A stretch of DNA of 64,000 nt from Alloactinosynnema sp. L-07 (GTDB lineage: Bacteria > Actinomycetota > Actinomycetes > Mycobacteriales > Pseudonocardiaceae): assembly GCF_900070365.1 (NCBI RefSeq), contig NZ_LN850107.1, positions 2,480,001-2,544,000 of the forward strand. The letters are read 5' to 3'. A program made the translations under genes and the position numbers. Positions 20,440-28,085 of this stretch are shown here, in pieces. Position 1 is the stretch's first letter. The number at the start of each line of letters is the position of its first letter. Under the pieces are notes generated by a model. That model was not told the origin of the DNA. It did not search any database and was given only the letters and a program-made list of their open reading frames with translations.

Positions 20440-20991
20440 ATGAGCCGAACGTTGACCGTGGTCAGCCATGCCGCGACGGCGGCGACCCGACTGGCCGCCT
20501 TCCCCGCCGACGAGCCGATCGAGCACACCGGGATCGATGGCGGCCCGCGCGCCGACACCGCGGTGCGCGGGCCGGAGTCGCGGTGCGCGCAGACCGCGGC
20601 GGCACTGGGTCTGTCCGCCGACCCCGACGACCGGCTCCGCGACTGCGACTACGGCCGGTGGCGCGGGCGCACCCTCGACGAGGTCGCCGCGGCCGAGCCG
20701 GACGCGGTCGCGATCTGGCTCACCGACCCCGGCGCGGCCCCGCACGGCGGGGAAACCCTGCTCGATCTGCTCGATCGGGTGGGCGGCTGGCTCGACACGC
20801 CCCCTGATGGCCGCCGTACCGTCGCGGTGACCCATCCGGCGGTGGCGAAGGCGATGATTGTCCGCGCATTGGGCGCCGACCCGTCCGCATTCTGGCGAAT
20901 CGATATCGCGCCGCTTTCCAGAACGATTCTGCGCGGCGGACCCGGCCGGTGGACATTGCGCTGGCTCACCACCGCCGAATCAGCGCGGTGA
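20440..20991 (+). CDS. Histidine phosphatase-family protein next to cobalt transport genes
   Basis: A 183-residue member of the phosphoglycerate-mutase/histidine-phosphatase fold. The first catalytic motif reads TVVSHAAT (His10) where the family normally has RHGE/T, so the usual Arg before the His is a Ser. The second catalytic His is H132 in VAVTHPAVAKAMIV, and RLRDCDYGRWRGRTLDEV matches the family's core acidic/Arg segment. Such variant proteins accompany cbtAB in other actinobacteria, and a CobC-like alpha-ribazole phosphatase role is possible but not shown. The Arg loss could alter or abolish activity. It is divergent from cbtB, outside riboswitch control. Confidence 0.8.
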   Translation: MSRTLTVVSHAATAATRLAAFPADEPIEHTGIDGGPRADTAVRGPESRCAQTAAALGLSADPDDRLRDCDYGRWRGRTLDEVAAAEPDAVAIWLTDPGAAPHGGETLLDLLDRVGGWLDTPPDGRRTVAVTHPAVAKAMIVRALGADPSAFWRIDIAPLSRTILRGGPGRWTLRWLTTAESAR

Positions 20992-21424
20992 CCTGGCGTT
21001 CTTTCCTTAGACAAAAGGCGCGCGTGAACACCCCGCAAATAGGCGTCCGAGTTATGGGCCGAATGCCGGTCGCGGCCGGAAAATTACCCCCGCCAGTAGG
21101 GTCCAAATACTCTCCCCAAGATCCGAGCGACCCTCACGCGTTACACCAGGTAGCGATAGGTGGCCAAGCGGCCACACGCCGTGACGTACCGTGAAGAGAT
21201 CACCGGCAGGCGGGGATTCCGGGCGCCGAGCAACAATCGTACGTATTCGCGGTGACATTACGCGGTCGACCTTGCGCGGCGAGCTGAATGGGGCCACTGT
21301 CGAAACAGTTGATCTGGCGCGATTCCGCCTATAGCTGTATCACTTGCGAGAAGGTTGACGATCCCTTATTTGGGACCGGAGTGAAGCGGGACACTCCGGC
21401 GGTGCGACGGAAAGCGGGAGTGCC
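20992..21424. other. Gene-free region upstream of the GAF histidine kinase
   Basis: This 433-base stretch is less GC-rich than its surroundings and holds no convincing ORF or RNA gene. Near its 3' end is TTTGGGACC (21370-21377), resembling half of a DosR/DevR box, overlapping an 8-bp inverted repeat CCGGAGTG (21376-21383) / CACTCCGG (21392-21399). These lie about 25-55 bases before the kinase start and may be a regulator site or leader hairpin. Promoters for the kinase operon are expected here. Confidence 0.5.
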
Positions 21425-23095
21425 GTGCTGCAGACGGGAGCGGGGGGCGGGTTGGGCGCGCGACGCCACGGTTCCGACGCGTGGCCGACCGAGCAGCAGA
21501 GCGACGTACCGGGCGCGGGCCCGCTGATCCACGACCTCATCGACCTGGCCGCGGCCGCCAAGGTCTCCCGGGAACGGGTCCGACACCTGCTCGACGCGGT
21601 CGTCTCGGTGGGCAGCGACCTGTCGATGCACAACGTCACCCGCCGCGTCGTGGCCGCGGCCCGCGAGCTGACCGGTGCCCGGTACGGCGTGCTGCGGGTC
21701 ATCGATCAGGACGGCGAGGTCATCGAGTCCGGCAGCGTCGACGACCATCCCGCGAGCGGTTCGTTCCTCGCGATGCCCGTGCGGTCCCGCGGCACGGTCT
21801 TCGGCCAGTTGCAGCTCAGCGGCAAGATCGGCGCCCTGCCGTTCACCCAGGAGGACGAGGACGTCGTCGGCGCGCTGGCCGCGGCGGCCGGGCTGGCGAT
21901 CGAGAACGCCAAACTCTACGAGGGCAGCCACCGCCGGGAAGCGTGGCTGCGCGCCACCAACGAGGTCACCGCGCTGCTGCGCACCGGGGTCGAAGACCTG
22001 TTCGCGCTGCGCCTGCTCGCCCGCCGGGCCAGGGAGACCGCGGGCGCGGCCCTGGCCGCGGTCGCCGTCCCGGACTCGCCCACGGACCTGCGGATCCAGG
22101 CGGGCAACGGCGACCTGCGCGCCCAGTTCGAGGGCCTGCGCATCCCCGTGGTCGAGAGCCTGGCGGGTGACGTGTTCAGCACCGGCCGGGCCCGCCGGAT
22201 CGATCAGCTCGCCAACGCCGTGTTCGCCCGCTCCGCCCAGACCTTCGACCGCCTGCCCCTCGGCGTCGCCCAACTCGGCCCGACCGCGTTCGCCCCGCTG
22301 CGCACCGGGCCGCACCCGCGCGGGGTGCTGATCGTGGCCAAGCCGGTGGGCGCGCGCCCGTTCGACGAGGACGACCTGCGCATGATCGACGGCTACGCCA
22401 GCCAGGCCGCGCTGGCGATGGAGTCCGCCCAGGCCCAGCTCGACCGGCAGCGGCTGGCGCTGTTCGAGGAGCGCGATCGGATCGCCCGCGACCTGCACGA
22501 CCTGGTGATCCAGCGGCTGTTCGCCATCGGCATCGGCATCCAGGGACTGACCCGCGGCCAGCTCGACACCGGACTCGGGGAGCGGCTGGGCAGCCACGTC
22601 GCCGACATCGATCAGACGATCCGGGAGATCCGGCGCAGCATCTTCTCTTTGCAGGAGCCCGCGAACGGCGCGTACAGCCCGCGCGCGGACATCCTGCGCG
22701 CGATCTCCGACGCCGCCGCGACGCTCGGCTACGAGCCCACGGTCCGGATGGAAGGTCCGCTCGACTCGGTGGTCCCCCCGGAGATCCACCTCGACCTGGT
22801 CGCCACGCTGCGGGAGGCGCTGTCGAACGTCGTGCGCCACGCCCGCGCGTCGCGGGTCCAGGCGACGGTGACCGTCGACCGGGCGGCCACCCGGCTGGAA
22901 CTGCTGGTGCAGGACGACGGCGCGGGACTGCCCGCCGAGATCGCCCAGCGCAGCGGACTGGCCAACATGCTCCAGCGCGCCCGCCGCTGGTGTGGCGACT
23001 GCGTGTTCGAGACACCTCCGCGCGGCGGGACCAGAGTGAGTTGGTCGGTGCCGCTGCCCCGCCATCCGAGCGTGACCGCCGAGGAGGCCCCGTGA
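21425..23095 (+). CDS. GAF-GAF sensor histidine kinase (DevS/DosS-like)
   Basis: A 556-residue soluble sensor kinase from GTG 21425 with GGGAG upstream. Two GAF domains span about residues 50-170 and 190-340, the first starting VSVGSDLSMHNVTRRVVAAARELTGARYG. The HisKA_3 box IARDLHDLVIQRLFAIGIGIQG carries the phospho-acceptor H358, and the HATPase_c part includes LREALSNVVRHARA and VQDDGAGLP. The layout matches DevS/DosS kinases, whose GAF domain can hold haem and sense O2, CO or NO; I cannot confirm a haem ligand here. Its stop overlaps the first of two mini-ORFs (GTGA) that lead to the response regulator. Confidence 0.9.
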   Translation: MLQTGAGGGLGARRHGSDAWPTEQQSDVPGAGPLIHDLIDLAAAAKVSRERVRHLLDAVVSVGSDLSMHNVTRRVVAAARELTGARYGVLRVIDQDGEVIESGSVDDHPASGSFLAMPVRSRGTVFGQLQLSGKIGALPFTQEDEDVVGALAAAAGLAIENAKLYEGSHRREAWLRATNEVTALLRTGVEDLFALRLLARRARETAGAALAAVAVPDSPTDLRIQAGNGDLRAQFEGLRIPVVESLAGDVFSTGRARRIDQLANAVFARSAQTFDRLPLGVAQLGPTAFAPLRTGPHPRGVLIVAKPVGARPFDEDDLRMIDGYASQAALAMESAQAQLDRQRLALFEERDRIARDLHDLVIQRLFAIGIGIQGLTRGQLDTGLGERLGSHVADIDQTIREIRRSIFSLQEPANGAYSPRADILRAISDAAATLGYEPTVRMEGPLDSVVPPEIHLDLVATLREALSNVVRHARASRVQATVTVDRAATRLELLVQDDGAGLPAEIAQRSGLANMLQRARRWCGDCVFETPPRGGTRVSWSVPLPRHPSVTAEEAP

Positions 23096-23166
23096 GCGAG
23101 CTGGCGAGCGAATCAATGTCACAGTGCGCCGGCGAATGCCACCGAGCGTGCGAGGTGGTCACATGA
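23092..23166 (+). CDS. Mini-ORF 1 (24 residues, Cys-rich), between kinase and response regulator
   Basis: GTG 23092 overlaps the kinase stop as GTGA and has GAGGAGG in front. The peptide begins VSELASESMSQC and continues AGECHRACEVVT, giving C-x3-C-x3-C. Its stop overlaps the next mini-ORF start as ATGA. The DNA is the first copy of a 71-base tandem repeat. Whether the peptide itself matters or only the start-stop relay is unknown. Confidence 0.5.
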   Translation: MSELASESMSQCAGECHRACEVVT

Positions 23167-23233
23167 GCGAGCGTGCGAGCGAATCAATGTCACAGTGCGC
23201 CCGCGAATGCCACCGAGCGTGCGAGGTGGTCTC
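23092..23233 (+). repeat. 71-bp tandem direct repeat (two copies)
   Basis: Copies at 23092-23162 and 23163-23233 agree at 66 of 71 positions. Each begins with a start codon that overlaps the preceding stop and ends with a GAGGTGGTC segment acting as ribosome-binding site for the next frame. The nearly perfect match implies a recent duplication or ongoing homogenisation. Confidence 0.9.
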
Positions 23234-23237
23234 GTGA
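23163..23237 (+). CDS. Mini-ORF 2 (24 residues, Cys-rich), coupled to response regulator
   Basis: ATG 23163 overlaps the mini-ORF 1 stop, and its own TGA (23235-23237) overlaps the response-regulator GTG as GTGA. The peptide MSERASESMSQCARECHRAC, ending EVVS, differs from copy 1 only at L/R, G/R and the last residue. The C-x3-C-x3-C spacing with one His is kept. GAGGTGG lies before the ATG. All four frames from kinase to regulator are linked by 4-base overlaps. Confidence 0.5.
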   Translation: MSERASESMSQCARECHRACEVVS

Positions 23238-23884
23238 GCATCTCGGTATTCGTGCTTGACGACCACGAGGTGGTCCGCCGCGGGCTCAAGCAGTTGCTCG
23301 ACGCCGAGCCAGACATCGTTGTCGTCGGCGAGGCCGCGACCGCGGCTCAGGCGCTGGCCCGTGTGCCCGCGCTGCGCCCGCAGGTGGCCATCCTCGACGT
23401 GCGGCTGCCCGACGGCGAGGGCGTCAGCGTGTGCCGGGAACTGCGCTCGGCCATGGTGCCGCCGCCCGCGTGCCTGATGCTCACGTCGTTCTCCGACGAC
23501 GAGGCGCTCTTCGGCGCGATCATGGCGGGCGCGGCCGGATACATGCTCAAACAGGTCAGCGGCAACGACTTGGTCTCCGCGGTGCGCACGCTCGCCGCGG
23601 GCGGGTCGCTGCTCGACGCCGGGGTGACCGCCACGGTGCTCGACCGGCTTCGCTCCGGGCGCGCGGAGGACCCGCGCTACAGCACGTTGAGCCCGCAGGA
23701 GCGCAAGATCCTCGACCTGATCGCCGAGGGCATGACCAACCGCCAGATCGCCAACCAGCTCTACCTCGCGGAGAAGACGGTCAAGAACTACGTCTCGACG
23801 CTGCTGCACAAACTCGGCTTCGACCGGCGCACCGAGGCCGCGGTCTACGCGACCCGGCTGCAGAATCCGCGCCCCCACGGTTAG
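23234..23884 (+). CDS. NarL/LuxR-family response regulator (DevR/DosR-like)
   Basis: The 216-residue regulator starts at GTG 23234. The receiver domain has D9-D10 and the phospho-acceptor D55 in VAILDVRLPDGEG, with LMLTSFSDDEALFGAIMAGAAGYMLKQ completing it. A LuxR-type helix-turn-helix occupies about residues 150-210 (LSPQERKILDLIAEGMTNRQIANQLYLAEKTVKNYV). Domain order and the neighbouring GAF-GAF kinase point to a DevRS/DosRS-like pair, often responsive to hypoxia or redox gases. A start 39 bases upstream is in frame but falls inside the repeat and lacks support. Confidence 0.92.
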   Translation: MSISVFVLDDHEVVRRGLKQLLDAEPDIVVVGEAATAAQALARVPALRPQVAILDVRLPDGEGVSVCRELRSAMVPPPACLMLTSFSDDEALFGAIMAGAAGYMLKQVSGNDLVSAVRTLAAGGSLLDAGVTATVLDRLRSGRAEDPRYSTLSPQERKILDLIAEGMTNRQIANQLYLAEKTVKNYVSTLLHKLGFDRRTEAAVYATRLQNPRPHG

Positions 23885-24000
23885 GGCGACTGCGGAGGGT
23901 GATCACGACCGGATCGGAAACGACGAGGTCGGCGTGTCGAATCCGGCGCCCGCGCTACCGGCGGTAACGTCGGCCGCGATGGATTTCTCGCGGTGAGGGG

Positions 24001-25212
24001 GTGGCGGACATAGTGCCGAACACGCTGGTCCCGCTGCCCGCACCCGCCCCGGGTCGCGTCCCCTTGGTCTGTCTCGTCGCGGGCGACACGTCGGCCGCGG
24101 TCAAGATCGCCCCGGTGGCGGCCGCCATGCGGCTGCGGCAGCGGATCCGCCCGGTGGTGATCTCCTGCGGGCCCGACGAGGTGACCGAGACCCTCGGCGC
24201 GTTCGATCTCGTGCCCAGCCTGGTCGTCGGGTCCGATCGCGACCGCACGACGCCGCGGGCGGCGGCCCGGCTGCTCAACGCGCTCGACCACGCCTACACC
24301 GACCTGGTGCCCGACGCGGTGATCGTCCAGGGCGACACGGCCACTGCGGTCAGCGCGGCGATGGCCGCGTTCTGGCACCGGATCCCGGTCGTGCACCTCG
24401 ACGCCGGGGTCCGCTCCTACGACCTGACGGCGCCGTTTCCCGAGGAAGGCCACCGCAGGCTGATCGCCCAGGTGAGCTCGCTGCACCTGGCCGCGACCAC
24501 CGACGCCGCGTCGAACCTGGAGTGCGAGGCGCACTGCGGGCCCAAGGTCGTCACCGTCGGCAGCACGGCGGTCGACGCGGGGTTCGACGCGCTCGACCGG
24601 CACGGCGACCACGCCGACGACCGCCTGCGCGCCGTGGAGAACGCCGTGGTGCGGGGCGCGTCCCGGATGGTGCTCGTCGCACTGGATCCGGGCCGCTGGG
24701 CTGACACCGACGAACTCGCGGCGGTGCTGCACGGCGTCGCCGACCTGGTGTTGGCCAACCCGGACCTTGAGGTCGTGCTGCCCGCGCCCTACGACAGCGG
24801 GCTGCGGGTCAGCGCCGAGAACGTGCTAGGGCGGCTGGTCCGGGTCACGATCACCGAGCCGGTCGACCACCCCGGCCAGGTGTGCCTGCTCTCGCTGGCC
24901 GCTGCCGTGGTGACCGACTCCGACATCCTCGCCGAGCAGGCGCCGAGCTTCGGCGTGCCCGCGATGATGGTCGGCGGGGAGCCCGGGGTCTGGGCCGAAC
25001 CCGACCGGCCTGGCTACCCGTGGACCGCGGGCGCCGACCGGGCGCTGGTGGCCCGCATCGCCGAGAAGCTGGTGCTGAGCCAGGTGGAACGCCTCGCCGT
25101 GGCCCCCGCCGACAACCCGTTCGGCGACGGTTTCGCCGCCGTGCGCTGCGAGCAGGCCGTCGAGTGGCTGCTCGGCCTGCGGGCCCGGCCCAGCGACTTC
25201 CGCCCGGGTTAG
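24001..25212 (+). CDS. UDP-N-acetylglucosamine 2-epimerase-like protein
   Basis: A 403-residue protein of the WecB/UDP-GlcNAc 2-epimerase (GT-B) family from GTG 24001, with GGTGAGGGG ahead. Family features include VCLVAGDTSAAVKIAPVAAAM near the N terminus, VIVQGDTATAVSAAMAAFWHRIPVVHLDAGVRSYDLTAPFPEEGHRRL in the centre and VVTDSDILAEQAPSFGVPAMMV near the C terminus. Several usual residues are changed, for instance the classical EAGLRT is DAGVRS, so it may be a divergent paralogue with another substrate. It stands alone between the two-component pair and the convergent KAS III gene. Confidence 0.8.
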   Translation: MADIVPNTLVPLPAPAPGRVPLVCLVAGDTSAAVKIAPVAAAMRLRQRIRPVVISCGPDEVTETLGAFDLVPSLVVGSDRDRTTPRAAARLLNALDHAYTDLVPDAVIVQGDTATAVSAAMAAFWHRIPVVHLDAGVRSYDLTAPFPEEGHRRLIAQVSSLHLAATTDAASNLECEAHCGPKVVTVGSTAVDAGFDALDRHGDHADDRLRAVENAVVRGASRMVLVALDPGRWADTDELAAVLHGVADLVLANPDLEVVLPAPYDSGLRVSAENVLGRLVRVTITEPVDHPGQVCLLSLAAAVVTDSDILAEQAPSFGVPAMMVGGEPGVWAEPDRPGYPWTAGADRALVARIAEKLVLSQVERLAVAPADNPFGDGFAAVRCEQAVEWLLGLRARPSDFRPG

Positions 25213-25265
25213 CCGCTGTCCCGTGAGTCCGACACGACCGTTACCAACGTCCTGGCGAGGTACAT

Positions 25266-26258
25266 CTAGCCGGTTACCGCGGCCAGGGCGCTGGGGAACC
25301 GCACGACCTGGGCGGCGTAGGTGAGGCCCGCGCCGAATCCCACCAGCAGCGCGAGCGCGTCGGGGTCGACCTGGCCCTCGGTGAGCATGCGGTCCATCGC
25401 CATCGGGATCGACGCGGCCGAGGTGTTCCCACAGTCGACGACATCCCGGGCGACGACCGCGTCCGTGGCGCCGAGCTTCTTCGCCAGTGCCTCGACGATG
25501 CGCAGGTTCGCCTGGTGGGGCACGATCGCGGCCAGGTCGCCTGGCCGCACGCCCGCCCGGTCACAGGCCTGCAGCGCGATCGGGTGGATCTCGGTGGTGG
25601 CCCAGCGGAAGACCGCCTGACCCTCCATGTGCATGAGCCCGCCCGCCGGGACGTGGATCAGGTCGCTGGCCGAGCCGTCGCTGCCCCACACGATCGGGCC
25701 GATGCCCGGGGTGTCGGACCCGGTGAGGACGACCGCGCCCGCGCCGTCGCCGAAGATGATCGAGGTGCCCAGGTCGGCTTGGTCGACCCACGAGGTCATC
25801 TTCTCCGCGCCGACGATCAGCACCGTGCGCGCCGACCCGCCGCGGATCGCGTCGGCGGCCACCGCCAGGGAGTAGCAGAACCCCGAACAGGCGGCGTTGA
25901 GGTCGTAGGCCGCCGCGTGCGGCGCGCCCAGCCGCGCGGCGACGCCGACGGCGATGCTGGGAATCGGCACCGGTTGGCTGCACGAGGCGACGATCACCAG
26001 GTCAACCGCCGATCCGGGGACACCCGCGTTGTCCAACGCGCGTCTGCCCGCCTCGACCGCCATTCCCTCGATGGTCTCGTCCGACCCGGCGAAGCGTCGG
26101 GAGCTGATGCCGGTGCGCTCGCGGATCCAGTCACCAGTGCGTCCGAACCGGGCCGCGATCACCTCGCTGGCCACGGCCTCGGCGGGCCTGTACGCGCCCG
26201 TCCCGACCATGCGCGCGCCCGTTGATCCGATCTGTTCGCGCAATGCGATGACTGCCAC
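25266..26258 (-). CDS. Beta-ketoacyl-ACP synthase III (FabH-like)
   Basis: KAS III enzymes condense an acyl-CoA with malonyl-ACP to start fatty-acid or polyketide chains. With GTG 26258 the product has 330 residues and the full triad: C124 in NAACSGF, H248 in VPHQANLRI and N278 in DCGNTSAAS. The N-terminal MVGTGAYRPAEAV and RTGDWIRERTGISSRRF are typical. The start is uncertain: TTG 26243 and ATG 26210 are alternatives, and the frame stays open to an ATG at 26384 through an AT-rich, promoter-like stretch. No acpP or fabD is nearby, so it may serve a specialised chain rather than bulk lipid synthesis. Confidence 0.88.
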   Translation of the reverse strand: MAVIALREQIGSTGARMVGTGAYRPAEAVASEVIAARFGRTGDWIRERTGISSRRFAGSDETIEGMAVEAGRRALDNAGVPGSAVDLVIVASCSQPVPIPSIAVGVAARLGAPHAAAYDLNAACSGFCYSLAVAADAIRGGSARTVLIVGAEKMTSWVDQADLGTSIIFGDGAGAVVLTGSDTPGIGPIVWGSDGSASDLIHVPAGGLMHMEGQAVFRWATTEIHPIALQACDRAGVRPGDLAAIVPHQANLRIVEALAKKLGATDAVVARDVVDCGNTSAASIPMAMDRMLTEGQVDPDALALLVGFGAGLTYAAQVVRFPSALAAVTG

Positions 26259-26369
26259 CGCGTCACTTTGGACAATTACCCTCGAGTAGCGCTCGATTTG
26301 TGACTGAGTTCTCACCTGAAATTGTTCAGAAGCACGCAATATCCGTTGTTCGTTCACTTTTTCGCCGCG

Positions 26370-26392
26370 ACTCATGAGTAGCACTCACGAGT
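26370..26392. promoter_or_regulatory. Twin palindromes in the divergent KAS III/methyltransferase promoter
   Basis: ACTCATGAGT (26370-26379) is a perfect 10-base palindrome, and ACTCACGAGT (26383-26392) is the same palindrome with one change, 3 bases further on. The 13-base centre spacing is short of one and a half turns. They lie in the AT-rich region between divergent genes and look like operators for an unidentified dimeric regulator. Confidence 0.5.
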
Positions 26393-26432
26393 AACTTGAA
26401 AGACCTTTCGGCGGATAGGGCAGGATGGCAGG

Positions 26433-27059
26433 GTGACCGATCCCGACCGCGCCGCCCAACTCGCCGTCGAGTCAGCGGGCGACTACCGCTGGTTCGAAAC
26501 CCTCTACGCCGAGGCGAGCCGCGGCGAGGCCGAGGTGCCCTGGCACCGCGCCCGCCCGAACGTCCTGCTGACGAACCGCCTCACCACCCCCGGCGCGGGC
26601 CGCGCACTGGTCGTCGGCAGCGGCTACGGCGACGACGCGGAGTACATCCGGTCCCTCGGCTACGACGTCACCGCGTTCGACTTCTCCCCCAGCGCCGTCA
26701 CCCTCGCCACCGAGCGCTTCCCGGACATCGACTTCCGCACCGCCGACGTCCTGGCCGCCCCCGCGGCGTGGAGTGGTGCGTTCGACCTGGTCTACGAGGC
26801 CTACACGATCCAGGTCCTGCGCGGCGAGAACCGCGCCACCGCCATCAAGGCCATCAGCGGGTTCGTCGCCCCCGGCGGGACCCTCCTGGTCATCGGCTTC
26901 TCCGCCAAGCCGACCGACGACCCGCCCCGCATCGCCCAGCCCCTGACCCGCGTCGAACTGGACTCGTTCGGCCTCACCCAGGGCTGGGTCGATGAGCGCC
27001 CGCCGAACCCGGAGGAACCCCCGGGACGCTGGCACTACGTCGCCGAGTTCACCAGGTGA
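26433..27059 (+). CDS. Class I SAM-dependent methyltransferase
   Basis: A 208-residue methyltransferase of the thiopurine-methyltransferase-like group from GTG 26433, with a purine-rich AGGATGGCAGG upstream. Motif I is ALVVGSGYGDDAEYIRSLGY; YDVTAFDFSPSAVTLATERFP follows with the acidic residue that binds the SAM ribose, and the post-I and motif IV region is FDLVYEAYTIQVL. The N terminus YRWFETLYAEA and the RPPNPEEPPGRWHYVAEF tail are seen in actinobacterial members. The substrate is unknown. It is divergent from the KAS III gene across the twin palindromes. Confidence 0.85.
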   Translation: MTDPDRAAQLAVESAGDYRWFETLYAEASRGEAEVPWHRARPNVLLTNRLTTPGAGRALVVGSGYGDDAEYIRSLGYDVTAFDFSPSAVTLATERFPDIDFRTADVLAAPAAWSGAFDLVYEAYTIQVLRGENRATAIKAISGFVAPGGTLLVIGFSAKPTDDPPRIAQPLTRVELDSFGLTQGWVDERPPNPEEPPGRWHYVAEFTR

Positions 27060-27177
27060 GGGTCCAGCCACCCCGCCCTGTTCGCTGATGTTGGTCGCCG
27101 CGACGATCGGCGCGCCGCGCTTCACCCTTGCGAGGGGCCGGCCACCGCAGCGACGGTGGCCGAACTCCCCGAATGCC

Positions 27178-28035
27178 TCAGTACTGGTAGAAACCCCGAC
27201 CGGACTTCTTGCCCAACAGGCCGGCGTCTACCATTCGCAGCAAGAGTGGCGGCGCCGAGTACAGCTGCTCCTTGAACTCCGAATACAGCGAGTCGGCGAT
27301 CGCCTTAGTGGTGTCCAGACCGATCAGGTCGGTCAGGCGCAGCGGCCCCATCGGATGCGCACAACCCAGCACCATCCCGTTGTCGATGTCCTCGGCCGAG
27401 GCGAAACCCGACTCCAGCATCCGAATCGCCGACAGCAGATATGGCACCAGCAGGGCGTTGACCACGAACCCGGCCCGGTCCTGCGACAAGATCACCTGCT
27501 TACCCAGCCCCGACTCGACGAACGACTGCGCGCGCTGCTTGGTCTCATCGGCGGTCAGCAGTGAGGGCACCAACTCCACCAGTTTCAGCACCGGCACCGG
27601 GTTGAAGAAGTGCACCCCGATGACCTGCTGCGGCCGAGCGGTCGCCATGCCCAGCTTCATGATCGGGATCGAAGAGGTGTTGGACGCGAAGATCGCGTTC
27701 TCGTCCTCGACGACCTTGTCCAGCGTCGCGAAGATGTCGGTCTTGATCGACTCGTCCTCGGCGACGGCCTCGATGGTCACCTGGCGGTCGGCGAAGTCGG
27801 CGAGGTCGGTGGTGAACCGCGTCCGCGCCAGCGCCGCGTCACGCTCGGACTCCGCCAGCTTGCCGTTCTTGACGCCTCGGGCCAGGGACGCCTCGATGCG
27901 GGAGCGGCCCGCGTCCAGGGCGGTCGCGTTGACCTCGGCGACGATCACGTCCAGGCCCGCGCGGGCGCAGACCTCCGCGATGCCCGACCCCATCAGACCC
28001 GAACCGACCACGCCGACGCGGCTGAACTCAGTCAC
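27178..28035 (-). CDS. hbd: 3-hydroxybutyryl-CoA dehydrogenase
   Basis: The enzyme oxidises 3-hydroxyacyl-CoA (or reduces acetoacetyl-CoA) with NAD(P). The 285-residue length, the N-terminal Rossmann loop GVVGSGLMGSGIAEVCARAG and the catalytic GVHFFNPVPVLKLVE segment (His of the His-Glu pair) are those of the short single-domain FadB2/Hbd type. The C-terminal DLIGLDTTKAIADSLY and GKKSGRGFYQY are also conserved. It follows icmF on the same strand with a 50-base gap, so the pair probably forms an operon for short or branched acyl-CoA conversion. Confidence 0.94.
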   Translation of the reverse strand: MTEFSRVGVVGSGLMGSGIAEVCARAGLDVIVAEVNATALDAGRSRIEASLARGVKNGKLAESERDAALARTRFTTDLADFADRQVTIEAVAEDESIKTDIFATLDKVVEDENAIFASNTSSIPIMKLGMATARPQQVIGVHFFNPVPVLKLVELVPSLLTADETKQRAQSFVESGLGKQVILSQDRAGFVVNALLVPYLLSAIRMLESGFASAEDIDNGMVLGCAHPMGPLRLTDLIGLDTTKAIADSLYSEFKEQLYSAPPLLLRMVDAGLLGKKSGRGFYQY

Positions 28036-28085
28036 CTATCCACCTCTCACTGACACCGTTGTCGAAGGAGTTTCTACCGGAAGTG

